Positions 26,425-34,171 of a stretch of 64,000 bases of DNA are shown here, piece after piece. A model generated the notes under the pieces. The model was not told the DNA's origin. It saw only the letters and a list, made by a program, of their open reading frames with translations, and did no database searches. The stretch is from Isoptericola croceus (GTDB lineage Bacteria > Actinomycetota > Actinomycetes > Actinomycetales > Cellulomonadaceae), in NCBI RefSeq assembly GCF_029382255.1, contig NZ_JARLLG010000001.1, forward strand, positions 124,001 through 188,000, written 5' to 3'. The position numbers and the translations under genes were made by a program. Every line of letters starts with the position of its first letter. Position 1 is the stretch's first letter.

Positions 26425-28164
26425 TCAGCGCGGCAGGTTGCGCAGGTTCGACCGGGCCATCGACATCACCTCGCCCATGCCGCCGCCGAGGATCTCCTTG
26501 GTCATGGCGGTGGCGAAACCGCGGACCTGCCCGGAGGTGATCGACGGGGGGATGGACAGGGCGTTCGGGTCGGTCATGACCTCCACCAGCGCCGGGCCCG
26601 GGGCATCCAGGTGTTCCGCGAGCACCGCGCGCAGGTCCTTCGGCTTCTCGACGCGCTGCGATGGGATCCCGACGGCGGAACCGATCGCCGTGTAGTCGAC
26701 CTCGGGCGAGTCGGTGCCGTGCGACGGCAGCCCCTCGACGAGCATCTCCAGCTTCACCATGCCCAGCGAGGAGTTGTTGAACACGACGATCTTGACCGGC
26801 AGGTCGTAGGCGCGGACGGTGATCAGCTCGCCGAGCAGCATGGACAGACCGCCGTCGCCGGCCATCGCCACCACCTGCCGGTCGGGCTGGGCCATCGACG
26901 CCCCGATCGCGTGCGGCAGGGCGTTCGCCATCGACCCGTGGATGAAGGACCCGATGACGCGCCGCCGGCCGTTCGGCGTGAGGTAGCGGGCCGCCCAGAC
27001 GTTGTTCATCCCCGTGTCCACGGTGAAGACGGCATCGTCCGCGGCCGTCTCGTCGAGCTGGACGGCGGCGTACTCCGGGTGGATGGGCGTGTGCTTCTCC
27101 ACCTTGCGGGTGTAGGCGCCGACCACCTTGGTCATGTTCTCGGCGTGCTTGTCCACCATGCGCCGCAGGAACTTGCGGTTCGTCTTGCGCTGCACCAGCG
27201 GGTTGAGCAGGCGCAGCGTCTCGCCGACGTCGCCGTGCACGGGCAGGTCGAGGCGGGTGCGCCGGCCCAGGTGCGAGGCGTCGATGTCGATCTGCGCCGT
27301 CGGGACGTTCTTGGGCAGGAACGAGTCGTACGGGAAGTCCGTGCCCACCAGGATCAACAGGTCCGCCCCGAAGACCGCCTGGTGGCAGGAGCCGTACCCG
27401 AGCAGCCCCGACATGCCGACGTCGTGCGGGTTGTCGTACTGGATGATCTCCTTGCCGCGCAGCGAGTGCCCCACGGGGGCGGCCGCGAGGTCGGCGAGCT
27501 CCAGCACCTCGTCCCGCGAGCCGCGGGCACCCGCCCCGACGAACAGGGTGACCTTCTCGGCGTCGTTGATCGCCCGCGCGAGCGCCGTCACGTCCGCCTC
27601 GTTCGGCAGCACGCGGGCGGGGCACGCCCCGGGGATGAGGATCGGGGCGTCGTCGTCGGGCACCTCTTGGTCCGCGACGTCGCCCGGCAGCGTGAGGACG
27701 GCGACGCCGGGCTCGGCGAGCGCGTGCTGGATCGCCGAGCGTGTGACGCGGGGCAGCTGTGCCGCCGTCGAGATCATCTCGGAGAACACGGACGCCTCGT
27801 TGAAGAGGCGGTCCGGGTGGGTCTCCTGGAAGAACTTGGTGCCGATCTCGGCGCTCGGGATGTGCGAGGCGATGGCCAGCACGGGGAGCTTGGAGCGGTT
27901 CGCGTCGTACGGCCCGTTGATGAGGTGCAGGTTGCCGGGGCCGCACGACCCGGCGCACGCGGTGAGCTTCCCCGTCACCTCGGCCTCGGCGGCCGCGGCG
28001 AACGCGGCGGCCTCTTCGTGCCGCACGTGGACCCAGTCGATCCCCTCGGTGCGGCGCACCGCGTCGACGACGGGGTTCAGCGAGTCCCCGACGATGCCGT
28101 AGATGCGTTCGACGCCGGCGGCGACGAGCTGGTCGACGAGATGTTCTGCCACGGTACGAGCCAC
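26425..28164 (-). CDS. poxB: thiamine-dependent pyruvate dehydrogenase (quinone) / pyruvate oxidase
   Basis: Decarboxylates pyruvate to acetate and CO2 with electrons passed to quinone at the membrane. The 579-residue protein has the N-terminal TPP domain GVERIYGIVGDSLNPVVDAV with the activating Glu in HVRHEEAAAF, the FAD/middle domain LFVGAGARGSRDEVLEL and the C-terminal TPP/metal motif MAGDGGLSMLLGELITV ending in VVFNNSSLGMV. Length fits PoxB (about 572-580). GTG at 28164 has GGGAGG five bases before it. The 294 bases upstream contain two short inverted repeats. Confidence 0.92.
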   Translation of the reverse strand: MARTVAEHLVDQLVAAGVERIYGIVGDSLNPVVDAVRRTEGIDWVHVRHEEAAAFAAAAEAEVTGKLTACAGSCGPGNLHLINGPYDANRSKLPVLAIASHIPSAEIGTKFFQETHPDRLFNEASVFSEMISTAAQLPRVTRSAIQHALAEPGVAVLTLPGDVADQEVPDDDAPILIPGACPARVLPNEADVTALARAINDAEKVTLFVGAGARGSRDEVLELADLAAAPVGHSLRGKEIIQYDNPHDVGMSGLLGYGSCHQAVFGADLLILVGTDFPYDSFLPKNVPTAQIDIDASHLGRRTRLDLPVHGDVGETLRLLNPLVQRKTNRKFLRRMVDKHAENMTKVVGAYTRKVEKHTPIHPEYAAVQLDETAADDAVFTVDTGMNNVWAARYLTPNGRRRVIGSFIHGSMANALPHAIGASMAQPDRQVVAMAGDGGLSMLLGELITVRAYDLPVKIVVFNNSSLGMVKLEMLVEGLPSHGTDSPEVDYTAIGSAVGIPSQRVEKPKDLRAVLAEHLDAPGPALVEVMTDPNALSIPPSITSGQVRGFATAMTKEILGGGMGEVMSMARSNLRNLPR

Positions 28165-28333
28165 GGGGACCTCCCAAGGGTGGTGGTGACGGTCCCTGGC
28201 GATGCTGCCGCAGGTGGGCCTGGCCCGCTCGTGGGGGAGCGGTGGCGCCCGTCACGGCGGGACGCGCTCGGAGGCCGGCTACCACATCGAACCTGACGGG
28301 ACTGCGGGAGGGGTGACACCACAGCGCACGCGG

Positions 28334-28375
28334 CTCACGTATGGCGTGAGCATCACGCCGTGCGTGGACCACGCA
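28334..28375. repeat. two short inverted repeats between poxB and the VOC-esterase gene
   Basis: CTCACG (28334-28339) pairs with CGTGAG (28345-28350) over a five-base loop, and TGCGTGG (28361-28367) pairs with CCACGCA (28369-28375) around one base. They lie in the divergent 294-base gap and may be operators or a stem-loop. No regulator gene is adjacent, so the role is open. Confidence 0.4.
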
Positions 28376-28458
28376 CGCTCAGCGGTCACGGATCCCGCTG
28401 TGCGAACGACCCGCGAAGACACACACTGCGGCCCGGGCTCGCATGGTGGGATGGGCGG

Positions 28459-29733
28459 ATGCCGGGAATTCATCACCTCGAGATCTGGGTGGCCGACATC
28501 GACGCCACGTCGACGGACTGGGGTTGGCTGCTGCCTCGCCTGGGCTTCGCCCCGGCGCAGGAGTGGCCCGAGGGATGCTCCTGGTCCGACGGCGGAACGT
28601 ATCTGACGCTCACCACCTCGCCGAGCCTCAGCGCGGTGGCCCATGACCGGCGTCGTCCCGGGATGAACCACGTCGCCTTCGACGGCGGGGCACCGGGGGA
28701 CGTCGACGCTCTGATGGTCGCGGCCCCGGCCCACGGCTGGACGCCACTGTATGCCGAGCGGTACCCGTATGCCGGAGGGCCGGACCACTATGCCGGGTGG
28801 CTGGAGAGCGCCGACGGATTCAAGGTCGAGATCGTCGCGCAGCGGGGCGCGACGACGGGTGGTCCCCCGGCCGTGTCGTACCGCCCGCTGCCGCTCGGCG
28901 ACGAACCGGTCGTGTACGAGCACGGCCCCGACTCTGCTCGTCACGATGGCGTGGCCTCGGGGACCACGGAGTCGTTCGCCCTGAACAGCTGCGTGTACCC
29001 CGGCACCACCCGCCGGGTGTGGGTCCATGTGCCGGCAGGTCACGACTCCGCTGAGCAGGCAGGGCTCGCCGTGTTCAACGACGGCTGGTGGTACCTGGAT
29101 CCTGACGGGGCGATCCGCGGTGGCGTCGTGCTCGACAATCTCGTCCACCGGGGTGAGGTTCCGCCCACCATCGGAGTGTTCGTCGACCCTGGTGTCTACG
29201 CGGAAGTCGACGATCCCGACGAGCGCAAGAACCGGAACGCCGAGTACGACGCAGCCGACGACCTCTACGCCAAGTTGCTGCTGGAAGAGGTGCTCCCGGA
29301 GGTCCGGCGACGGTACACGATCAGCGAGGATCCGCGCCGACAGGCGATCATCGGCGGCAGCAGCGGCGGGAACGCCGCATTCACGGCTGCCTGGCACCGA
29401 CCCGACCGGTTCGGTGGGGCCGTGTGCTTCCTGTCGAGCTTCGCGCAGATGCCCGGCGGCAACCCGTACCCGGAGCTGCTCGCCAAGACCCCGCGCAAGC
29501 CGTTCCGCGTGCTGCTGCAGGCCGGGCACCGAGACCTGGGCTGGAACGAGCCGGAGCACAACTGGCTGGCGGAGAACCTGAAGGTCGCCGCCGCCCTGGC
29601 TGAGGCCGGCTATGACTTCCGGCTGGTGCTCGGCGACGGTGGGCACGACCCGAACCACGCCGGCGTGCTGCTGCCCGACGCTCTTCGTTGGCTGTGGCAG
29701 GAGCAACATGCTGTGCCTACGGTCAAACCATGA
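28459..29733 (+). CDS. fusion of a VOC (glyoxalase) domain and an enterochelin-esterase-like domain
   Basis: A 424-residue cytoplasmic protein with two unrelated domains. Residues 1-127 form a vicinal-oxygen-chelate domain: HHLEIWVADI with H5/H6, MNHVAFDGG with H71 and FKVEIVAQ with E124 as likely metal ligands. Residues about 150-415 resemble the Fes/esterase D alpha/beta hydrolases: YPGTTRRVWVHVP, VFNDGWWYL, the nucleophile elbow IIGGSSGGNAAF (Ser302) and GGHDPNHAG near the C-terminus. Neither substrate is clear. ATG at 28459 follows TGGGAT and six bases, again leaderless-like. The stop overlaps the next start by ATGA. Confidence 0.8.
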   Translation: MPGIHHLEIWVADIDATSTDWGWLLPRLGFAPAQEWPEGCSWSDGGTYLTLTTSPSLSAVAHDRRRPGMNHVAFDGGAPGDVDALMVAAPAHGWTPLYAERYPYAGGPDHYAGWLESADGFKVEIVAQRGATTGGPPAVSYRPLPLGDEPVVYEHGPDSARHDGVASGTTESFALNSCVYPGTTRRVWVHVPAGHDSAEQAGLAVFNDGWWYLDPDGAIRGGVVLDNLVHRGEVPPTIGVFVDPGVYAEVDDPDERKNRNAEYDAADDLYAKLLLEEVLPEVRRRYTISEDPRRQAIIGGSSGGNAAFTAAWHRPDRFGGAVCFLSSFAQMPGGNPYPELLAKTPRKPFRVLLQAGHRDLGWNEPEHNWLAENLKVAAALAEAGYDFRLVLGDGGHDPNHAGVLLPDALRWLWQEQHAVPTVKP

Positions 29734-30001
29734 GCGACGTGATGATCGACGAGCTCCTGGCGATCGACGACCGGCTCGCGCGCGGTGCGGGTGCCGACTA
29801 CGCGGAGGTGCTGCATGACGACGCCGTCGTGGTCGTCCCGGGCGCGGTGCTGGACAAGGCCGGGTGCGTCGTCGCGATGGACGCCTCGCCCGGCTGGGAC
29901 GAGGTCGACCTGGGCGATGCCAGGCTGGTGAGTGGCGGGACCCCGCCACCATCGTCTACCCGGGGTGGCGGCTCCTGATGCACCAGCACACACCGGACTG
30001 A
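29730..30001 (+). pseudogene. NTF2/DUF4440-like gene, frameshifted and internally deleted
   Basis: Begins at ATG 29730 overlapping the fusion gene stop. The first 68 or so codons (IDELLAIDDRLARGAGADYAEVL..., up to DARLVSGG) read as an NTF2/SnoaL-type domain. The zero frame then runs into low-sense GTPPPSSTRGGGS and stops at 29978. In a different frame from about 29939 the expected family end returns as PATIVYPGWRLLMHQHTPD, stopping at 30001. Between ATIVY and GWRLL roughly 20-25 residues of the usual domain are missing. This points to a deletion that shifted the frame. A sequencing error could explain the shift but not the missing residues. Confidence 0.6.
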
Positions 30002-30024
30002 GGCAGTCCGCGCCGCCTCGTGCG

Positions 30025-30687
30025 TCAGCCGCGCAGCGCCTCCGCGATCGGCGTCCGGCCCCCGCGGAACCGCACGAACTCTCCGACGGTCAGCGGCTCG
30101 TGCAGCGTGGCGGCCACGACCTGGGCGACGTCCGCCCGCGGGACGGCGGAGTCCTCGCCGCGTGCCAGGCTCACGCCGTCGGCCACCCGCTCGATCAGGC
30201 CGGTGCCGACATCGTCGGTGAGGGTGCCGGGGCCGAGGATCGTCCAGTCGAGGTGGGTGCCGCGCAGGTGCTCGTCGGCGGCGAGCTTGGCGTCCGCGTA
30301 GGCGTAGAAGCCGGAGTCGGCGGGCACGCCGTGGTCTGGGACGGAACCGATCCAGGACACCATCACGTAGCGAGGGACGGCGGCGAGCGCGGCGGCGTCC
30401 ATGGAGCGGATCGCGGCGTCGCGGTCGACGGCGTACGTGCGGTCGGGGTTGCCGCCCCCGGCGCCCGCGGACCAGACGACCGCGTTGGCTCCGTCGAGCG
30501 TCATCGCGATCCGGTCGGTGCTGGCGGCCTCGACGTCGAGCAACAGCGCCTCGGCGCCCAGCTCGGTCACGGCGTCGAGCTGCTCGGGCTTGCGCACCAC
30601 CCCGGCGACGTCGTCCCCACCCTGCGTGAGGAGCGGGAGCAGGTGGCGCGAGACCTTGCCGAGCGCTCCGATGACGACGACCTTCAT
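30025..30687 (-). CDS. NAD(P)H-binding epimerase-like (atypical SDR) protein
   Basis: A 220-residue Rossmann protein starting MKVVVIGALGKVSRHLLPLLTQGG, then VVRKPEQLDAV, VVWSAGAGGG and YVMVSWIGSV, as in NAD(P)-binding atypical short-chain dehydrogenases (YwnB/NmrA type). There is no canonical YxxxK, so it may bind the cofactor without being a classic reductase. ATG at 30687 has GGAGG upstream. It is the last gene of the soxR-oxidoreductase-ECF41 unit, 82 bases behind the sigma gene. Epimerases of this kind are one of the three enzyme types commonly found beside ECF41 sigma factors. Confidence 0.82.
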   Translation of the reverse strand: MKVVVIGALGKVSRHLLPLLTQGGDDVAGVVRKPEQLDAVTELGAEALLLDVEAASTDRIAMTLDGANAVVWSAGAGGGNPDRTYAVDRDAAIRSMDAAALAAVPRYVMVSWIGSVPDHGVPADSGFYAYADAKLAADEHLRGTHLDWTILGPGTLTDDVGTGLIERVADGVSLARGEDSAVPRADVAQVVAATLHEPLTVGEFVRFRGGRTPIAEALRG

Positions 30688-30769
30688 GACGACCTCCGGG
30701 GTGACGAGGGATGGCGAGCTGGTGTCCCCCCACCGTGTCGCACCGCGGGGCTGGACGCCAGCGAGGAGG

Positions 30770-31693
30770 TCATGAGCGCGATCGACGCCCTCGCATGGTC
30801 TGCTCGTGCAGCGCCCACACGTCCGCGAGCGGTCCCAGGTGGGTGAGCTTGTCGGGGTTGATGACCGCGCGGACGGTCTGGATGTGGCCGTCCAGGACGT
30901 CGAGCGCCATGACCCCGACGATGCGGTGGTCCGCGTCGCGCATGACCATCCCCGGCTGGCGGTTGACCTCGTGCGCCTCGAGGATCATGCCGCTGCTGGG
31001 GAGCTGGCCGGCGAAGGCCGCGAACAACCGGGCGACCTTCTCCTTCCCCATGACCGGACGGGCGAAGGCGGGTGCCTTGCCGCCGCCGTCGCCGGTGACC
31101 TGGACGTCGGCGGCGAGGAGTTCGGTGAGGCCGTCGACGTCCCCCTCGCGGAAGGCGTCGACGAACCGGGCGGCGAGCTCCTCACGCTCCCGGCGGTCGG
31201 CGTCGAACCGAGGCCTGCCGTCGGCCATGTGCCGGCGTGCCCGCACCGCGAGCTGCCGGCACGCCGGCTCCGAGCGGTCCACCGCGGCGGCGATCTCGGC
31301 GAAGTCGAAGCCGAAGACCTCCCGCAGCACGAACACGGCCCGTTCCAGGGGGCTGAGGCGCTCGAGCAGGAGCAGGGCGGCCATGGACACCGAGTCCGCG
31401 AGCTCGGCGGAGCGTTCCGGGTCCTCGTACGGGTCGTCCAGCAGCGGCTCGGGGAACCAGGTACCCGTGTACTCCTCGCGGCGGACGCGCGCGGAGCGGA
31501 GCACGTCGATGGAGATCCGCGTGACGACGGCGGACAGGTACGACTTGACCGACGTCGGCTCCGTGGCCGCGCCCTCGTAGCGCAGCCAGGTCTCCTGCAC
31601 GGCGTCCTCGGCCTCGCTCACGCTGCCGAGGATCCGGTACGCGATCGCGAACAGCAGAGGGCGCAGCTCCGTGAACTCCTCGGTGCGGGACAT
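30770..31693 (-). CDS. sigJ: ECF41-type sigma factor with fused SnoaL-like domain (SigJ family)
   Basis: A 307-residue sigma factor. Region 2 (about 8-70) and region 4 (about 110-160, SPLERAVFVLREVFGFDFAEIA) are followed by a C-terminal NTF2/SnoaL-like domain, which in this group acts as a built-in regulator in place of an anti-sigma factor. Both group hallmarks are present: the linker motif WFPEPL (79-84) and DGGGK (202-206). It lies four bases after the oxidoreductase gene. A matching TGTCACA-16-CGTC promoter stands before that oxidoreductase, so the factor probably transcribes its own operon. Confidence 0.9.
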   Translation of the reverse strand: MSRTEEFTELRPLLFAIAYRILGSVSEAEDAVQETWLRYEGAATEPTSVKSYLSAVVTRISIDVLRSARVRREEYTGTWFPEPLLDDPYEDPERSAELADSVSMAALLLLERLSPLERAVFVLREVFGFDFAEIAAAVDRSEPACRQLAVRARRHMADGRPRFDADRREREELAARFVDAFREGDVDGLTELLAADVQVTGDGGGKAPAFARPVMGKEKVARLFAAFAGQLPSSGMILEAHEVNRQPGMVMRDADHRIVGVMALDVLDGHIQTVRAVINPDKLTHLGPLADVWALHEQTMRGRRSRS

Positions 31694-31697
31694 CTCC

Positions 31698-32903
31698 TCA
31701 GCCTGCCACCCGGGCCTCGACCGGGCCCGCCGTGCGCCCGGACCCGGGCCAGCGGATCAGGCCGGGGGCACGGCGGGCCACGCCGATCGCCGACACGACG
31801 CCGCGCACCTGGAACCGCTTGAACGCGTTCACGCCGGGGCCCGTCCAGGCCCGGTCGGTCGCGACATCGTCGCGGGTGGTGAGCTGCAGGACGGCGGCGC
31901 GGCTGCCGATGCTGACGCAGCGACCCTGGAAGCCGAGGTCGAGAGGCGCGGGGACGTCGTCGGCGCGGCCGAGCGCGTCGTCGCGCAGCAGGTCGGCGGC
32001 GTGCGCCGCCGACGGGAACGCGAACTGGCACGACATGCTGAACCGGCCGCCGTGGGGTGCGACGGTGTGCGCGGCGTCGCCGACGGCCATCACCTGCGGG
32101 TGGGACACCGACTGCAGCGCGGAATCGGTCAGGACGGCCCCGGCGGGGTCGACAGCGAGCCCTGCCTCGCGTGCCAGCGGCGGCGAGGCGAACCCGCCGC
32201 ACCACACGGTCAGGTCCGCGGGGACCTCGGCGCCGTCGTCCAGGAGCAGCCGGTCGTGCTCGACGGCCCGGACGTGCGACCCGCCGACCGACTCGACGTC
32301 GAGCCGGTCCAGGCTCGTGCGCACGTGCGCGGCGGCCTTCTGTCCGAACCAGCCGCCGACCTCGCCCGCCGTGACGAGTCGGACACGGAGGTCGGGCCGG
32401 GCCTCGGCCAGCTCGCCGACGGTCTCCAGCCCGGTGAAGCCACCGCCGACGACGGCGACGTCCGCGCCGCCGGGCAGGTCCGCGAAGGCGGAGCGCAACC
32501 GCTCGGCGGCCGCCAGGTCCGCGACGCCGTGGGCGTGCTCGCCGCCCGGGACCGGCACCGGTTCGGTGGTGCTGCCCGTGGCGAGGACGACCCGGTCGTA
32601 CCGGAGGTCGCGGACACCCTCGGGCCCGGTGACCGTGGCCCGGCCGGCGTCGGGGTCCAGCGCGGTGACCCAGCCCTCGACGAACGTGACGTCCGACCCG
32701 AGCATCTCGCGGATGCTCGGAGCGGCGACCTGCCGCCCGATGGCGACGTGGTGCAGACGCAGCCGGTTGACGAACGTCGGGCGCGGGTTGACGACGGTGA
32801 CGCGCACCCGGCCGCGGGAGCGTCCCGCCAGCCGGACCGCGGCCATGCCGCCGGCGAAGCCGGCGCCGATGATCAGGACATGTGTGCTCGGTGTGGTGTT
32901 CAT
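31698..32903 (-). CDS. NAD(P)/FAD-dependent oxidoreductase, NDH-2-like
   Basis: A 401-residue pyridine-nucleotide disulfide oxidoreductase family flavoprotein. The FAD Rossmann motif VLIIGAGFAGGMAAV is at 8-22, the second nucleotide site is VAVVGGGFTGLETVGELAE, and the FAD-binding end motif is VMAVGDAAH. No redox-active CxxxxC pair is seen, so it is closer to type II NADH dehydrogenases and similar quinone reductases than to disulfide reductases. ATG at 32903 follows an ECF41 promoter at 32912-32938 by only eight bases. The gene lies between soxR and the ECF41 gene in one direction. Confidence 0.87.
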   Translation of the reverse strand: MNTTPSTHVLIIGAGFAGGMAAVRLAGRSRGRVRVTVVNPRPTFVNRLRLHHVAIGRQVAAPSIREMLGSDVTFVEGWVTALDPDAGRATVTGPEGVRDLRYDRVVLATGSTTEPVPVPGGEHAHGVADLAAAERLRSAFADLPGGADVAVVGGGFTGLETVGELAEARPDLRVRLVTAGEVGGWFGQKAAAHVRTSLDRLDVESVGGSHVRAVEHDRLLLDDGAEVPADLTVWCGGFASPPLAREAGLAVDPAGAVLTDSALQSVSHPQVMAVGDAAHTVAPHGGRFSMSCQFAFPSAAHAADLLRDDALGRADDVPAPLDLGFQGRCVSIGSRAAVLQLTTRDDVATDRAWTGPGVNAFKRFQVRGVVSAIGVARRAPGLIRWPGSGRTAGPVEARVAG

Positions 32904-32911
32904 ACCCACGG

Positions 32912-32938
32912 GACGAGATGGGGCCCGTGGCTGTGACA
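32912..32938 (-). promoter_or_regulatory. ECF41-type promoter TGTCACA-16-CGTC
   Basis: On the minus strand TGTCACA (32938-32932) is followed by exactly 16 bases and CGTC (32915-32912). This is the known target of ECF41 sigma factors, and an ECF41 gene lies in the same operon. The oxidoreductase ATG is eight bases further on, so the message has almost no leader. Confidence 0.8.
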
Positions 32939-32943
32939 CGGGC

Positions 32944-33417
32944 TCAGCCGCCGGCAGCGCGCGCGGCGTCCGACGGGCTGTCGCCCTCCAGGTAGCGCGC
33001 GCCCGGACCGAGCGCGGCGGCCCGGTCCGCGGGGTTCTGCAGCACGCACCGTTCCAGCGAGAGGCAGCCGCAGCCGATGCATCCCTCGAGGTCGTCGCGC
33101 AGCCGCTCGATCGCCGCGATGCGCGCGTCGAGCAGCGGTCGCCAGGACCGGGAGAGCTGCGCCCAGTCCTCGGCGGTCGGTGTGCGTCCCTCGGGCAGGG
33201 TGGCGAGGGCGTCGCCGATCTCCTCCAGCGTGAGACCGACCCGCGAGGCCGTGCGGATGAACCCGACCCGGCGCAGCGTGGTGCGTTCGTACCGCCGCTG
33301 GTTGCCACCGGTGCGCTGCGAGGAGATGAGCCCGAGGGACTCGTAGTAGCGCAGGCCGGACGGCGCCACGCCGCTGCGGCGGGCGACCTCGCCGATGGTC
33401 AGGTAGCGCTCGATCAC
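32944..33417 (-). CDS. soxR: SoxR-type redox-sensing MerR regulator
   Basis: A 157-residue regulator with the MerR winged helix at the N-terminus (YLTIGEVARRSGVAPSGLRYYESLGLI in parts, RTGGNQRRYER), the dimer coiled coil, and the four-cysteine [2Fe-2S] motif CIGCGCLSLERC (C113, C116, C118, C124). In actinobacteria SoxR senses redox-active compounds rather than superoxide alone. GTG at 33417 has GGGAGGGG about six bases before it. A SoxR-like dyad lies 21 bases upstream, in the promoter of the divergent transketolase genes. The oxidoreductase gene follows 40 bases downstream. Confidence 0.93.
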   Translation of the reverse strand: MIERYLTIGEVARRSGVAPSGLRYYESLGLISSQRTGGNQRRYERTTLRRVGFIRTASRVGLTLEEIGDALATLPEGRTPTAEDWAQLSRSWRPLLDARIAAIERLRDDLEGCIGCGCLSLERCVLQNPADRAAALGPGARYLEGDSPSDAARAAGG

Positions 33418-33432
33418 GACTGCCCCTCCCTC

Positions 33433-33463
33433 TTGACTTCAAGTGGGCTTGAACTTACACGAT
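33433..33463 (+). promoter_or_regulatory. SoxR/MerR-type promoter of the transketolase pair
   Basis: -35 TTGACT (33433-33438), a 19-base spacer holding the dyad TTCAAG-TGGG-CTTGAA (33438-33453), then CACGAT (33458-33463). The long 19-base spacer with a dyad inside is the hallmark of MerR-family activated promoters. The expected +1 falls at 33470, the A of the transketolase ATG. Confidence 0.65.
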
Positions 33464-33469
33464 CGGAGC

Positions 33470-34171
33470 ATGGCACCGACAGGCACCGTCCCGCGACCCG
33501 TCGTCGATCTCGTCGCCCGTGTCACCGGCGACGAGAAGCACGACCCGAGCGCCCACTCGACCCTCGACGTCGTCTGGGTCCTGTACGACCAGGTGCTGCG
33601 GGTCGACGCGGAGCACCCCGACGATCCAGACAGGGACCGGTTCCTGCTCTCCAAGGGCCACGGCCCGGCGTCCACGTACGCCGTCCTGGCCGCCAAGGGG
33701 TTCTTCCCCGCCGAGTGGTTGGACGACGTCGCCTCCTGGGCCTCGCCGCTCGGCCACCACCCGGACCGCACGCTGGTGCCGGGCATCGAGATCGGCAGCG
33801 GATCGCTGGGGCACGGGCTGCCGATCGCCGTGGGCCTGGCCCTCGGCCTGCGGGACCGGTCGCGGGCACGCGTCGTCGTGCTGGTCGGCGACGCCGAGCT
33901 CGACGAGGGCAGCAACGCCGAGGCGATCGCCGTCGCCGGCCGCTTCGGGCTCGACAACCTCACCTGCGTCGTCGTCGACAACCACAGCGACGACCTTGGC
34001 TGGCCCGGGGGGATCAGCGCCCGCTTCGCGATCGAGGGCTGGCACGCCGCCGACGTCGGCAACCACGACCACGCGGCGCTCGCGGCCGCGCTGCGGCGGA
34101 CCGCGCCGGACCGGCCGAACGTCGTCGTGGTGGACGTCGCCGCCACAGGGGAGCCGGAGGTGGCGGCATGA
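33470..34171 (+). CDS. transketolase, N-terminal subunit
   Basis: The first half of a split transketolase, 233 residues. The TPP-binding domain is complete: FLLSKGHGPASTYAVLA, GSLGHGLPIAVGLALG and the TPP/metal motif VVVLVGDAELDEGSN ending in VVVDNHSDDLGW. ATG at 33470 is chosen over GTG 33443 because it fits the predicted start of transcription from the SoxR-type promoter. It transfers two-carbon units between sugar phosphates together with the C-terminal subunit. Its stop overlaps the next start by four bases (ATGA). Split forms are often plasmid- or pathway-specific rather than the housekeeping Tkt. Confidence 0.87.
   Translation: MAPTGTVPRPVVDLVARVTGDEKHDPSAHSTLDVVWVLYDQVLRVDAEHPDDPDRDRFLLSKGHGPASTYAVLAAKGFFPAEWLDDVASWASPLGHHPDRTLVPGIEIGSGSLGHGLPIAVGLALGLRDRSRARVVVLVGDAELDEGSNAEAIAVAGRFGLDNLTCVVVDNHSDDLGWPGGISARFAIEGWHAADVGNHDHAALAAALRRTAPDRPNVVVVDVAATGEPEVAA

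Noticed and set aside
24953-28372. Very long minus-strand and plus-strand frames overlapping the fructanase, kinase and poxB genes
   Set aside because: The recognised proteins occupy the other frames with full motif sets; the long frames show only low-complexity composition.
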